Notes under the pieces: generated by a model | What the model was told of the DNA's origin: nothing | Database searches by the model: none | Seen by the model: the letters and a program-made list of their open reading frames with translations, nothing else | Translations under genes and position numbers: made by a program | Source of the DNA: Larkinella sp. C7 | GTDB taxonomy: Bacteria > Bacteroidota > Bacteroidia > Cytophagales > Spirosomataceae | NCBI RefSeq assembly: GCF_006149005.1 | Contig: NZ_VBSL01000014.1 | Location: forward strand, 62,001 to 126,000 | Length of the DNA: 64,000 nt | Direction of reading: 5' to 3' | Part shown: one piece after another, positions 44,183-52,809 of the stretch | How the letters are laid out: each line of letters starts with the position of its first letter | Position numbering within the stretch: the stretch's first letter is position 1

Positions 44183-46237
44183 CTATTTCACCCGGAGTAG
44201 CTTCGCATTTACCGCTACGACAATGGTGGATGCACTCATTAGAACCGCGCCCATGGCCGGGCTGAGCATGAATGTTGGATACAGAACGCCAGCTGCTAGT
44301 GGAATTGCGATGACGTTGTAACCAACTGCCCAGGCCAGGTTCTGTACCATTTTCCGGTAAGTTGCCCTTCCGAAGGTGATCATCTGCACCACATCCATTG
44401 GATCACTATTAACCAGGATGATGTCAGCGGTCTCAGCGGCAACATCTGTTCCTGAACCAATGGCAATGCCCACATCGGCCTGGGCCAACGCCGGTGCATC
44501 ATTGACACCATCGCCGGTCATTGCAACGACTTCTCCCTTGTCCTGAAACTCTTTTACCTTGTCCTGCTTCTGATGCGGCAGCACACCCGCCAGATAGCCA
44601 TCCATGTTCAGTTTTTTGCTTACCGCTTCGGCAATTTTTTCATTGTCCCCGGTTAGAAGAAAAGTTTTAATGTTCATCCTTTTCAAGGCGGCAATCGCCT
44701 CAGACGCACGCTCTCTGATGGAATCAGCGAAGGTGATCATGCCTGCCAGCTTTCCATCAACGAGTATAAAGTTTATTGTATCCGTGGCCTGGTCAACCTG
44801 ATCCGGGATGGCAGGTATTGGTTTGTTTTCCTGATTAAAGTAATTTGGTCCGGCCGCGACTACTTTTTTTCCATTCACAGTCCCCATCACGCCGATACCA
44901 GGCATGTACTTAAAATCAGCAGATGCCCAGAGTTGTAATCCTTTCTCGTTTAATTTTCGGATCACCCCGTGCGCGATATGATGTTCGGAGTTTTGCTGAA
45001 CAGCTGCTGCATATTGCAGGATCTGATCTTGTGAAAACTGCTGGTCCTCAATGATGATCTGCTGGATTTCGTGGGAGCCTTTGGTAAGTGTACCCGTTTT
45101 ATCGAAAATAATGGTAGTCAGCTTACGTGCATTTTCGAAAGCGGTGCGGTTACGGATTAACAGGCCGTGCGTTGCTGAAAGGGTTGTTGAAATGGCAATC
45201 ACGAGTGGAATAGCCACGCCCAAAGCGTGGGGACAGGAAGTTACCATCACGGTGACCATTCTTTCCAAAGCAAAAGACAGGCTCTGCCCGCTGGAAAACC
45301 AAACAATAAAAGTGACGACTCCGACCGTAATGGAAATTAATGTTAGCCATTTGGCAACCTGATCAGCCAGATTCTGTGTATTGGATTTAGTGCTCTGGGC
45401 CGTTTTAACCATACCAATTACCTTTTGCAAATAGGTGTCGTCCCCTGCACCGGTAACGTGGACTTTCAGGACCCCATCGCTGTTAATTGCTCCTCCAATT
45501 ACTTTATCATCTTTCTTTTTCTGCACCGGCACACTCTCGCCGGTCAGCATACTTTCGTTCACCTGGGAGCTGCCTTCCAGGATCACACCGTCAGCCGGTA
45601 TCTTTTCGCCCGGCTTAACGAGCAATACATCACCGGAGCGAAGATCTTTTAAAGCAATATCAGTTACCTGGTTATCTTTTTCCACGTGCACGACGGAGGG
45701 CAGCAAAGCCACCAATGATTCCAGGGCGCGGGATGCTGCCATTTGGGATTTCATTTCCAGCCAGTGGCCGACCAGCATAATATCAATCAGGGTGGCCAGT
45801 TCCCAAAAGAAATCCATCCCTTTCAGGCCAAACACAACCGCTACGCTATACGCATAGGCCGTCGTAATCGCCACGGCCACCAGGGTCATCATTCCCAGGT
45901 TTTTGCTTTTGACTTCACTGATCAGGCCCGTCAGAAAAGGCCAGCCCCCATAGAAATAGATGACGCTGCTAAGGATCAAGAGAACATATTTGTCCCCGGT
46001 AAATGTCCAGTCAAACCCGGCCATCTGCTGAATCATATGGGAAAGAAGCAGAACCGGTACGGTAAGTACCATGCTTATCCAGAAGCGTTTGAGGAAATCT
46101 TCTGTGTGATGCCCGGCATGGATATGCCCCGCATGTTTGTCATGGCCTTGATGCTGATCCATTTGCTTCGCAGCATCATGATGTTCATGCATGGAAGCCT
46201 CTTTTGGCATGGGGTGGTGACCGTGGTGATTTTCCAT
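44183..46237 (-). CDS. Copper-exporting P-type ATPase, CopB type
   Basis: The protein has a His/Met-rich N-terminus (HHGHHPMPKEASMHEHHDAA), membrane helices, TGES, the metal-site motif TSCPHALG, the phosphorylated Asp in DKTGTLTKG and hinge TGDGVNDAP. CPH instead of CPC marks the P1B-3 class that exports Cu(II) or Cu(I). No N-terminal HMA domain is present, as normal for this class. It lies 13 bp after the multicopper oxidase gene, so the two are co-transcribed. An upstream in-frame ATG (46264) is possible. Confidence 0.92.
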   Translation of the reverse strand: MENHHGHHPMPKEASMHEHHDAAKQMDQHQGHDKHAGHIHAGHHTEDFLKRFWISMVLTVPVLLLSHMIQQMAGFDWTFTGDKYVLLILSSVIYFYGGWPFLTGLISEVKSKNLGMMTLVAVAITTAYAYSVAVVFGLKGMDFFWELATLIDIMLVGHWLEMKSQMAASRALESLVALLPSVVHVEKDNQVTDIALKDLRSGDVLLVKPGEKIPADGVILEGSSQVNESMLTGESVPVQKKKDDKVIGGAINSDGVLKVHVTGAGDDTYLQKVIGMVKTAQSTKSNTQNLADQVAKWLTLISITVGVVTFIVWFSSGQSLSFALERMVTVMVTSCPHALGVAIPLVIAISTTLSATHGLLIRNRTAFENARKLTTIIFDKTGTLTKGSHEIQQIIIEDQQFSQDQILQYAAAVQQNSEHHIAHGVIRKLNEKGLQLWASADFKYMPGIGVMGTVNGKKVVAAGPNYFNQENKPIPAIPDQVDQATDTINFILVDGKLAGMITFADSIRERASEAIAALKRMNIKTFLLTGDNEKIAEAVSKKLNMDGYLAGVLPHQKQDKVKEFQDKGEVVAMTGDGVNDAPALAQADVGIAIGSGTDVAAETADIILVNSDPMDVVQMITFGRATYRKMVQNLAWAVGYNVIAIPLAAGVLYPTFMLSPAMGAVLMSASTIVVAVNAKLLRVK

Positions 46238-46277
46238 TTTTAACGGATTTATGTGAAAGGGCAAGCCCCTTTATGGA

Positions 46278-48587
46278 TCAGTAATTCATAGTCAATCCTA
46301 CACCAAATCCCATATCACTATCATAATGCGCGGTAACACCCGCATTTTTAGTGAAGATATATTTGAGTGCCGCCATGTATTCTTTATCGGTATTGACCAT
46401 CAGGTTCATCCGCAGGCGTTTAGAAACGGGTATATCCATCCGTTCTAATTGAAACCGGACATTGCCGTCGGTAAAGATCTCAGCTTGTGCCGAAACCAGC
46501 ATGGGCAACGTATAATTTACACCGGCACTCAGGATGGACCGTTTGTCTTTGGTATTTCGTTGACCAAACAGATTGGTCTCCACTTCATCCATACCCATTT
46601 TTCTATATCGCCAGTCAAATCCGATGAAAGGCATCAGCCATTGCATTTTGCCGAGATAGCGTCCAACATGCGTTTCTACCTCGTAACCATGGTAGTCGTT
46701 ATAACCAAGACGCCACTCCGTGCCAATATTCCACCGGGTATTTTGCAGCATGGCTTCTCCATCGTTTCCGTTGGTGGCCACATCGTTTTCAGCCATGAAA
46801 TGAAATTCACGGTCATCGGCAAAGAGTTTTCGCTGTGCTAAACGGGGATTAGGTATTTCCGGGTTAACCGGTGAATTTTCATAGGAGAAAACAGCACCCA
46901 TTCCACTCATCATGTGGTAGAGAATATGGCAATGAAAAAACCAGTCTCCGCTTTCCGTAGCCGCAAATTCGAGGGTGTCGGTTTCCATGGGCATGATGTC
47001 GATGCTATTTTTCATCGGTGCATTTTCTCCCTGGCCATTGAGTACCCGGAAATCATGGCCGTGAAGGTGCATCGGATGCCGCATCATGGAATTATTGTAG
47101 ATGATCATTCGAATATTCTGGCCTTTTTTAATCAGGATTTTATCCCTTTCTGAAACTACTTTATTGTCCATACTCCACACATAGCGGTTCATGTTGCCCG
47201 TCAGTACGAACCGGAGCTCCTTAACCGGGGCATTTTTGGGAAGCGATGTATTGACAGGCGATTTGAGCATGGCATAGTTCAGGGTCGTAATTGCAGAGAG
47301 GGCATTGCTGTTATACCTGTTATGGTCTGTATGACCGCTTTCCGTAAGCTGCTTTTTATTGTCCATTTTCATGCCCTCCATATTGTCCTTCTTTCCCTGT
47401 TGACTCGTTTCTTTCATTTTCTTACTTGGCAATGGGCCCGTAATTTCCGGGTACATGACCAGGTTCATATCCATTTGGTTGAGGCTCATATTCATGCCCC
47501 TATCATCCAGGTTCCCGTCCATTTTCATCATGCCGTTCATCATTTTCATTCCTTCAAAATAGTTGAGTCTGGGGAGTGGGGTTGCCAGTTGTTTTACGCC
47601 TTCACCCAGATATAAGGAGGCCGATCGGGTCCGGTCTTCCGAGGTTACCAAAAACTCATAGGCGGTTGGTTTGGCTCCCGGGTTTACTTGTGGAATGGTA
47701 ACAATCACATCATAGGTTTCCGAAACGGCGATAATCAACCTATCCACAATCACGGGCTCTACATCATTGCCGTCATTGGCTACCACCGTCATTTTTCCGC
47801 CTGCATAGGTGAGCCAGAAATACGTGGAGGCTCCGGCGTTTGAAATTCTCAAACGTACTTTATCCCCTGGCTTGAACTGTGCAAGCTGGCTCTCGTTTTT
47901 TCCGTTTATTAAAAACTGGTTGTAATACACATCACTCACATCCATCGCTGTCATCCGTTTCCATTCATTGGCTACTTTGGTTTTTAAGTAGCCTTGTCGG
48001 ATTGCCTCAGAATAGCTTTGCGTGGTACCCTTTTTGATGGCAAACCAATCACTGGCGTTGTGCAGCATCCGGTGCACGTTTTTAGGGTTCATGTCCGTCC
48101 ATTCGCTCAATATGATGGGAACCGTGGGAATAACCGGCTCTTTTTTCTTATTGAGGATCATGGATCCATACATGCCAATCTGTTCCTGTAATCCGGTATG
48201 ACTATGGTACCAATGCGTCCCGTTCTGAATAATAGCAAACCGGTACAAATGGGTGGTATGCGGTTTGATTGGCATTTGGGTTAGATTGGGAACCCCATCA
48301 TACTGGTTCGGTAAGAACAGTCCATGCCAGTGTAATGAGGTTTCCTCCTTAAGCTCATTATGGACATAAATCTCAGCCGTATCCCCTTCTGTGAACGTTA
48401 GCGTGGGCATGGGTATCTGCCCGTTTACCGCGATGGCCCTGCGTGGTTTACCAGAAAAATTCACCGTCGTGTCCTTTACGTATAGGTCATACCGGACAAT
48501 TTTCTGGGCCTGTCCCAGGTTAGAAAACAGAAGTAAAATAATAATGGAGAAAATAGCCTTTACGCCAGCAATTTTACCAAAATCCAT
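46278..48587 (-). CDS. Multicopper oxidase fused to a CopB-like outer-membrane barrel
   Basis: The 769-residue protein has a signal peptide, then a CopA-type multicopper oxidase (about 30-580) with the copper ligands HWHGLF, HWYHSH, HPMHLHGHDF and HCHILYHMMSGM, and a Met-rich loop (MKMMNGMMKMDGNLDDRGMN). From about residue 590 the sequence turns into a beta-barrel (REFHFMAENDVATNGNDGEA ... GFGVGLTMNY) like copper resistance protein B. In Proteobacteria these are two genes (copA, copB). The protein may oxidise Cu(I) at the outer membrane. Part of the copper island. Confidence 0.9.
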   Translation of the reverse strand: MDFGKIAGVKAIFSIIILLLFSNLGQAQKIVRYDLYVKDTTVNFSGKPRRAIAVNGQIPMPTLTFTEGDTAEIYVHNELKEETSLHWHGLFLPNQYDGVPNLTQMPIKPHTTHLYRFAIIQNGTHWYHSHTGLQEQIGMYGSMILNKKKEPVIPTVPIILSEWTDMNPKNVHRMLHNASDWFAIKKGTTQSYSEAIRQGYLKTKVANEWKRMTAMDVSDVYYNQFLINGKNESQLAQFKPGDKVRLRISNAGASTYFWLTYAGGKMTVVANDGNDVEPVIVDRLIIAVSETYDVIVTIPQVNPGAKPTAYEFLVTSEDRTRSASLYLGEGVKQLATPLPRLNYFEGMKMMNGMMKMDGNLDDRGMNMSLNQMDMNLVMYPEITGPLPSKKMKETSQQGKKDNMEGMKMDNKKQLTESGHTDHNRYNSNALSAITTLNYAMLKSPVNTSLPKNAPVKELRFVLTGNMNRYVWSMDNKVVSERDKILIKKGQNIRMIIYNNSMMRHPMHLHGHDFRVLNGQGENAPMKNSIDIMPMETDTLEFAATESGDWFFHCHILYHMMSGMGAVFSYENSPVNPEIPNPRLAQRKLFADDREFHFMAENDVATNGNDGEAMLQNTRWNIGTEWRLGYNDYHGYEVETHVGRYLGKMQWLMPFIGFDWRYRKMGMDEVETNLFGQRNTKDKRSILSAGVNYTLPMLVSAQAEIFTDGNVRFQLERMDIPVSKRLRMNLMVNTDKEYMAALKYIFTKNAGVTAHYDSDMGFGVGLTMNY

Positions 48588-48620
48588 AAGGTGTTTTGCG
48601 TTTTAGAACAAGAAGGAATA

Positions 48621-48652
48621 TTCTGCCCAAGCAGCTGGCTGCTTGGGCAGAA
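48621..48652 (-). terminator. Strong hairpin between HMA/DUF3347 and oxidase genes
   Basis: A 15-bp perfect stem (TTCTGCCCAAGCAGC, loop TG, GCTGCTTGGGCAGAA) lies between the stop at 48683 and the oxidase start at 48587. The following T tract on the minus strand is weak, so it could be a partial terminator or mRNA-processing site that sets the ratio of the two products. Confidence 0.55.
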
Positions 48653-48682
48653 TTGATGCACGACCTAGCAGGCCGCCTATTA

Positions 48683-49531
48683 TTATTTGATGGTTTCGGT
48701 GGTTTTGCCACAGGTTAACATCTGTGCCCCGAAGTATGGATTTTTTATGGCCGGTATCTGGCTGAGCCAGTTGGCCCCTTTACCCTCTTTGGCCATTGGG
48801 CAATGCTGGTAATAAACCGTTTCAGAGGGCTTTGCCGATTTGATGAGCTGATACATACTGTCTGAAAGCGAAGAAAAATGATCTCTCTGGTGGCCTATAT
48901 CCTTGGTTTCAGAAATATGGTCGGCATCAAAATCAAGGTCTTTCATTACTTTCATCCAGATTAAATGCTGCTGTGAACCGAGCTGCTCCATTTTTACCGC
49001 TTTGATAGCTTTGACAAGACGGGTAGCATTTGATGAGGCGGCATTGCCGTCGGAATTTACCAAGGCATCTTTAACGGCATAATAGGCCTCCAAAACAGGT
49101 TGCAACGGATCGGCGTCGGCAGCTTTCTGTGAACTCGCCACAGCACCGTGCTGATGTTCTGGCATTTTTTTCTCTGCCAAGACTTCATTTTTGACGGTCC
49201 GCTCATAGTTGCAGCAATCCGCAAGTTTTGCGTAAGCATCAGCAGGGGCTAAATAGCTTTGATTATCATATCCCGCCAGCGCAACCTTTTTAAGAACCGC
49301 ATCAATCGACGTTTTCTTGTTGTCGTAGGTGACCAAGGCCATTTTTGTATCCTTGTCCCAGCTGGCTCTAGAAATGTTTTTTTGAAATGCGGCTGCTTCA
49401 ATGCCTTCCTTGCACAGGGCACATGATCCCGAAATTTTTACATTTTCTGTGGATGTATTTTTTATCTCTGCCGGTGACAGAAAGGAGGATAGCAATAACA
49501 CGACGGCTATCAATATTTTTATTGATTTCAT
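48683..49531 (-). CDS. HMA-domain and DUF3347 periplasmic protein
   Basis: The 282-residue protein has a signal peptide (ending FLSPAEIK), an HMA-like domain (about 30-95) with the metal site GSCALCKEG, and a DUF3347 domain (about 140-275; LEAYYAVKDALVNSDGNAAS, ending YYQHCPMA ... KNPYFGAQMLTCG). Both are copper-trafficking modules, the DUF3347 Cys/Met residues being the typical CusB/CusF-linked signature. It heads the copper gene row. Confidence 0.85.
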   Translation of the reverse strand: MKSIKILIAVVLLLSSFLSPAEIKNTSTENVKISGSCALCKEGIEAAAFQKNISRASWDKDTKMALVTYDNKKTSIDAVLKKVALAGYDNQSYLAPADAYAKLADCCNYERTVKNEVLAEKKMPEHQHGAVASSQKAADADPLQPVLEAYYAVKDALVNSDGNAASSNATRLVKAIKAVKMEQLGSQQHLIWMKVMKDLDFDADHISETKDIGHQRDHFSSLSDSMYQLIKSAKPSETVYYQHCPMAKEGKGANWLSQIPAIKNPYFGAQMLTCGKTTETIK

Positions 49532-49617
49532 TTGATTAAACTTAAACTGTTGGTAATAAATTGATCACTCGAAAGCAGGGATACTTTCGAGAAGACGCAC
49601 TTGTGGCGTCATGCAAC

Positions 49618-49995
49618 TTAACAGCTTATGTTTGGAGGCATCCAAAGCGATAGGTATACCGGTTTGGGAGTAGAGTCTTTGTAAAACCAGACATTAGCCT
49701 GACTGATTGTAAAAACAGGATTTTGAAGGAGTCCGGTTTGAGGGGTGTTCAATGCAAACACCGAAGCCGAATGAGCGCAGTCACAGCCGGAGCTGCTGCC
49801 ATTATGCTCACACATTTCCTTTTTTCCACCGTGCTTCTGGTGGTGATTAGGACGGTCACAACAGGTTTTTTTGTTGGAAGCGTGTTTTGTTTCAGTCTTC
49901 ACGCAACTATGCTTAGTGCCACAGGCATAACTGTACCCTACCGGCAGGACCAGTAAGCAAGTCATCATCAGTAGCCTAAAAACATACCCTCTCAT
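49618..49995 (-). CDS. Cys/His-rich small secreted protein, function unknown
   Basis: The 125-residue protein starts MRGYVFRLLMMTCLLVLPVG (signal peptide) and has a Cys- and His-rich middle (KTCCDRPNHHQKHGGKKEMC, SSGCDCAHS). The composition and position at the upstream end of the copper island suggest metal binding. No family was recognised. An ATG seven codons upstream (50016) is an alternative start. Confidence 0.72.
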   Translation of the reverse strand: MRGYVFRLLMMTCLLVLPVGYSYACGTKHSCVKTETKHASNKKTCCDRPNHHQKHGGKKEMCEHNGSSSGCDCAHSASVFALNTPQTGLLQNPVFTISQANVWFYKDSTPKPVYLSLWMPPNISC

Positions 49996-50016
49996 ACGGA
50001 ACCATACGGTTTTCAA

Positions 50017-50279
50017 CGTTACAAAGATTGCGGATCACTTGACATTATTAGTACATAATTGCGGAAATAACTTACATAATTATGGACTTTTCAATTTTGG
50101 AAGAGTACTAGTGGCTACGGTCCGCCGTTCGATTGCACACCTGAATCTCAGACGGACGAGGTACGTAAAACAGCTAACAAAGACTGAAAATGGATAAGGT
50201 TGCCGCAAATAGCCGCCCTATTAAAATCAGTTATCCCCGGACAAAAAGCCAGTCTAAGTTGTGCAACAACCACGGGCGT
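50017..50279. other. Intergenic stretch between copper island and sulfur cluster
   Basis: No gene supported. The part next to 49995 is AT-rich and probably contains the promoter of the copper genes; no classical CopY or CueR operator was recognised. Confidence 0.5.
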
Positions 50280-51065
50280 TTAATGAGACACGATAGTCTT
50301 TGCGGTATGCAAGATGATGCTCAGGGAGTCGACACTTCCGTTCTCAATACCTTTTTCAAAATCCTGACCGTCCTGGCCCATCGTGTTGGTCAGGTGCGCA
50401 TAGCAAATCACTTTTTTGTTTTTCGCCATAGCAAACGCATAAAGGGCGGCAGCTTCCATTTCAACGGAAATAACGCCCTGTGTTTTTGCCAATTCTATGG
50501 CGGTTTTCGTTTCCCGGTAAGGCGCGTCAGTGGTCCAGCTTCTTCCAACTTCAACCATCAAGGCATTACCGGCGAACGAATTAATCAGTTTTTGCTTTAA
50601 TACTGGATTGAGCGCTGCGGTCTGGTCAGCGGGAAGATAATGATAGCTTGTTCCTTCATCCCGTAAGGCACTTTCGATCAGGATAAATTTTGTTTCTTTT
50701 GCGGGAGTCTGGATAATCCCCGCCGAAGTAATACTGATCAGCAACTCACAACCTGATACAAACATCTGTTCTGCCAATAGGACGGCATAGGAAGCACCCA
50801 CGGCGCAGCCTACAATCCCAAAATTCAATCCCCCGAACCAAGCATTATAGAGCGTTGAATGATAACAGGCCCAATGGGGGTCCACGTGGCATAGGCCGTT
50901 TTTGATCAGGTAGGATACGATATCTCCGTCCGGGTCCAAGACACAGGCAGCGGGTATTTGGCCGGCAGGGATCTGTTTTTGTCTTCGGGCTTCCCGCAAC
51001 AGGTTTTCAGCCCAAAAAACGGATGGCTCATTAAACCCCTTCCCTGAAATAATGGTCAGCTTCAC
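50280..51065 (-). CDS. Nucleoside phosphorylase (PNP/UDP family)
   Basis: The 261-residue protein has the PNP_UDP_1 features: the phosphate/base site GIVGCAVGASYAVLLAEQM, the conserved LISITSAGI and the ribose-binding motif ISVEMEAAALYAFA. It would cleave a nucleoside with phosphate to base and ribose-1-phosphate; the exact substrate (purine, uridine or methylthioadenosine) is not clear. It lies 85 bp after the MBL-rhodanese gene in the same direction, which would fit sulfur or methylthio-nucleoside salvage but is not proof. Confidence 0.82.
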   Translation of the reverse strand: MKLTIISGKGFNEPSVFWAENLLREARRQKQIPAGQIPAACVLDPDGDIVSYLIKNGLCHVDPHWACYHSTLYNAWFGGLNFGIVGCAVGASYAVLLAEQMFVSGCELLISITSAGIIQTPAKETKFILIESALRDEGTSYHYLPADQTAALNPVLKQKLINSFAGNALMVEVGRSWTTDAPYRETKTAIELAKTQGVISVEMEAAALYAFAMAKNKKVICYAHLTNTMGQDGQDFEKGIENGSVDSLSIILHTAKTIVSH

Positions 51066-51150
51066 GATCTCACTGATTTTAGGCTGGCAGATTTAATAAT
51101 GCGCATTCAAACTGGTTAAATGCGCAAGTTAACTTTTGAGAATTTAACGA

Positions 51151-52605
51151 TCAGTGGGCGGCATTGGCATTGATAAATTGGGAAATTGCTGGACCCATGT
51201 CAACCACCTGAAGGAAAGGAAATTGTTTTTTCAGGAGGCTGGCCGCCGCGGCTGACCGGTAACCCGAACCGCAGTGAATCAGTACCGGTTTGGCTGTCGG
51301 GATCTGGGATAAGCGGCTCTCTAATTCGTGCAGCGGAATATTCAGGCTATTCTTGAAAACAGGTTGGTTCTTTGCTTCCTTCTCGGTCCGTACGTCCAGG
51401 TAAGTGTATTTATTCTCTTCCGGACGGAAGGTATTTTTGTCAAAAGAAGCCAACTTATTTCCGTTGGCAGCATCATACAAAAACGTCCCCAGGACATTGA
51501 TTTCGTATCCAATGGAAGCGGCTTTTTTCAGCGCCGTTTGCAAGCCGGCGTCATCGGCGGCAATCAGATAAAACTTTGATTCCGGCGCAATCAGGCTGCC
51601 TAGCCAGGTCTCCATGGAACCCGTAGCGGGAATGTTGATGGCTCCGGCGATATAAGATGCCTGGAAAGCCTGGGAAGGACGAGTATCAATGATCAATGCC
51701 CCGCTTTCCGGCTGGTAGTTTTTCGGCCAGTGTTTGATCCTGGCCAGACTCGGCTTGAAGGCCGGTGCTCCCTGGTTATTCAGGTGAACATCGTGCGCAA
51801 AATATTTAGGGATGAACGGCTGATCACTCAACAACACACTGACGAATTCGGCCTTCGTCCGTTTTTCAAACGCATAATTGCTTTGCTTCTCATAGCCAAT
51901 CGTCGAACTGGTAGCCTTCCGGATCGATTTTCCGCAGAGCGAACCAGCCCCATGTGAAGGATAAACAATGACATCGTCGTCCAATTTGGCAAACTTCTGA
52001 TGAATGGTATCATACATCATTTCAGCCAGATTTTTTCGTTGCCTGTCACTTTCGCTGGAATAGTCCAATAGGTCGGGACGTCCAACGTCACCCAGAAACA
52101 GCGAGTCACCGCTGAACACTATCTTATCTTTCCCTTCCGCATACAAAACCGCTGCAATGTGGTCAGGGGCATGTCCGGGGGTGAACAGGGACCTGAGACC
52201 AACCTGATCCGTTAGCTTAATGACCTGGCCTTCGTCGAAAGCAGTGAACGGATAATTGGACTTCGTTAAACTGCTGGCATAAATGGGGACATTCAGGTTT
52301 TGGTGGATTTCCAGGTGTGAGCTGACGAAATCAGCATGAGGGTGGGTTTCAATGATGCCAACAATTGAAGCCCCATTCTTCTTGGCAAAGTCGTAGTACA
52401 CGTCTGGATTCCTCTGCGGATCAATCAAGATGACTTTCTGACCGGCCATCACCGCATAGGAGAAATGCGCCAATCCTTTGTCTTCGAATTGCTCCACCGT
52501 ATAAGTAGCCGGGCTTTGCAGCGCTTTTCCCATCGATTTAAAATTGCTGGCTAACGAGACAACGCCCACACTAGCGAGGTTAATGATGAAATTTCTTCTT
52601 TCCAT
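51151..52605 (-). CDS. Metallo-beta-lactamase fold / double rhodanese protein (persulfide dioxygenase type)
   Basis: The 484-residue protein has a twin-arginine-like leader (MERRNFIINLASVGVVSLAS), an MBL domain (about 35-260) with ETHPHADFVSSH, FTPGHAPDH, FSGDSLF and YPSHGAG, followed by two rhodanese domains. The first lacks a catalytic Cys; the second has the active Cys in LIHCGSGYRSA. The layout matches persulfide dioxygenase-rhodanese fusions that oxidise sulfane sulfur. The gene is divergent from the ArsR-rhodanese regulator and shares its operator region. Confidence 0.88.
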   Translation of the reverse strand: MERRNFIINLASVGVVSLASNFKSMGKALQSPATYTVEQFEDKGLAHFSYAVMAGQKVILIDPQRNPDVYYDFAKKNGASIVGIIETHPHADFVSSHLEIHQNLNVPIYASSLTKSNYPFTAFDEGQVIKLTDQVGLRSLFTPGHAPDHIAAVLYAEGKDKIVFSGDSLFLGDVGRPDLLDYSSESDRQRKNLAEMMYDTIHQKFAKLDDDVIVYPSHGAGSLCGKSIRKATSSTIGYEKQSNYAFEKRTKAEFVSVLLSDQPFIPKYFAHDVHLNNQGAPAFKPSLARIKHWPKNYQPESGALIIDTRPSQAFQASYIAGAINIPATGSMETWLGSLIAPESKFYLIAADDAGLQTALKKAASIGYEINVLGTFLYDAANGNKLASFDKNTFRPEENKYTYLDVRTEKEAKNQPVFKNSLNIPLHELESRLSQIPTAKPVLIHCGSGYRSAAAASLLKKQFPFLQVVDMGPAISQFINANAAH

Positions 52606-52720
52606 CGGTTAATTCATATTTGAATAAATTGATTTCTAAAAACGGACGGTGATGGGATTGATAAAGCTATCCTAAGACTATTCGTGAGTCAAACTTACTC
52701 AATCTGCACGGTTGACAAAG

Positions 52721-52788
52721 CAAAAGTACGAGACATATTCAATTATTCAATAATTCTATTGAATAATTGAATAACAACATTACCTTTG
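52721..52788. promoter_or_regulatory. Divergent promoters overlapping a 17-bp perfect inverted repeat
   Basis: The operator is a perfect inverted repeat: arm 52736-52752, spacer 52753-52756, arm 52757-52773. Rightward promoter: TTG 52759-52761, exactly 19 bp, then TACCTTTG at 52781-52788, leading into the ArsR gene (52810). Leftward promoter (minus strand): TTG at 52750-52748, exactly 19 bp, then TACTTTTG at 52728-52721, leading into the MBL gene. Both fit the Bacteroidota TTG-N19-TAnnTTTG consensus. A dimeric ArsR protein on the repeat would block both. Confidence 0.82.
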
Positions 52789-52809
52789 TCCCATTCAAAA
52801 AGCATCACT

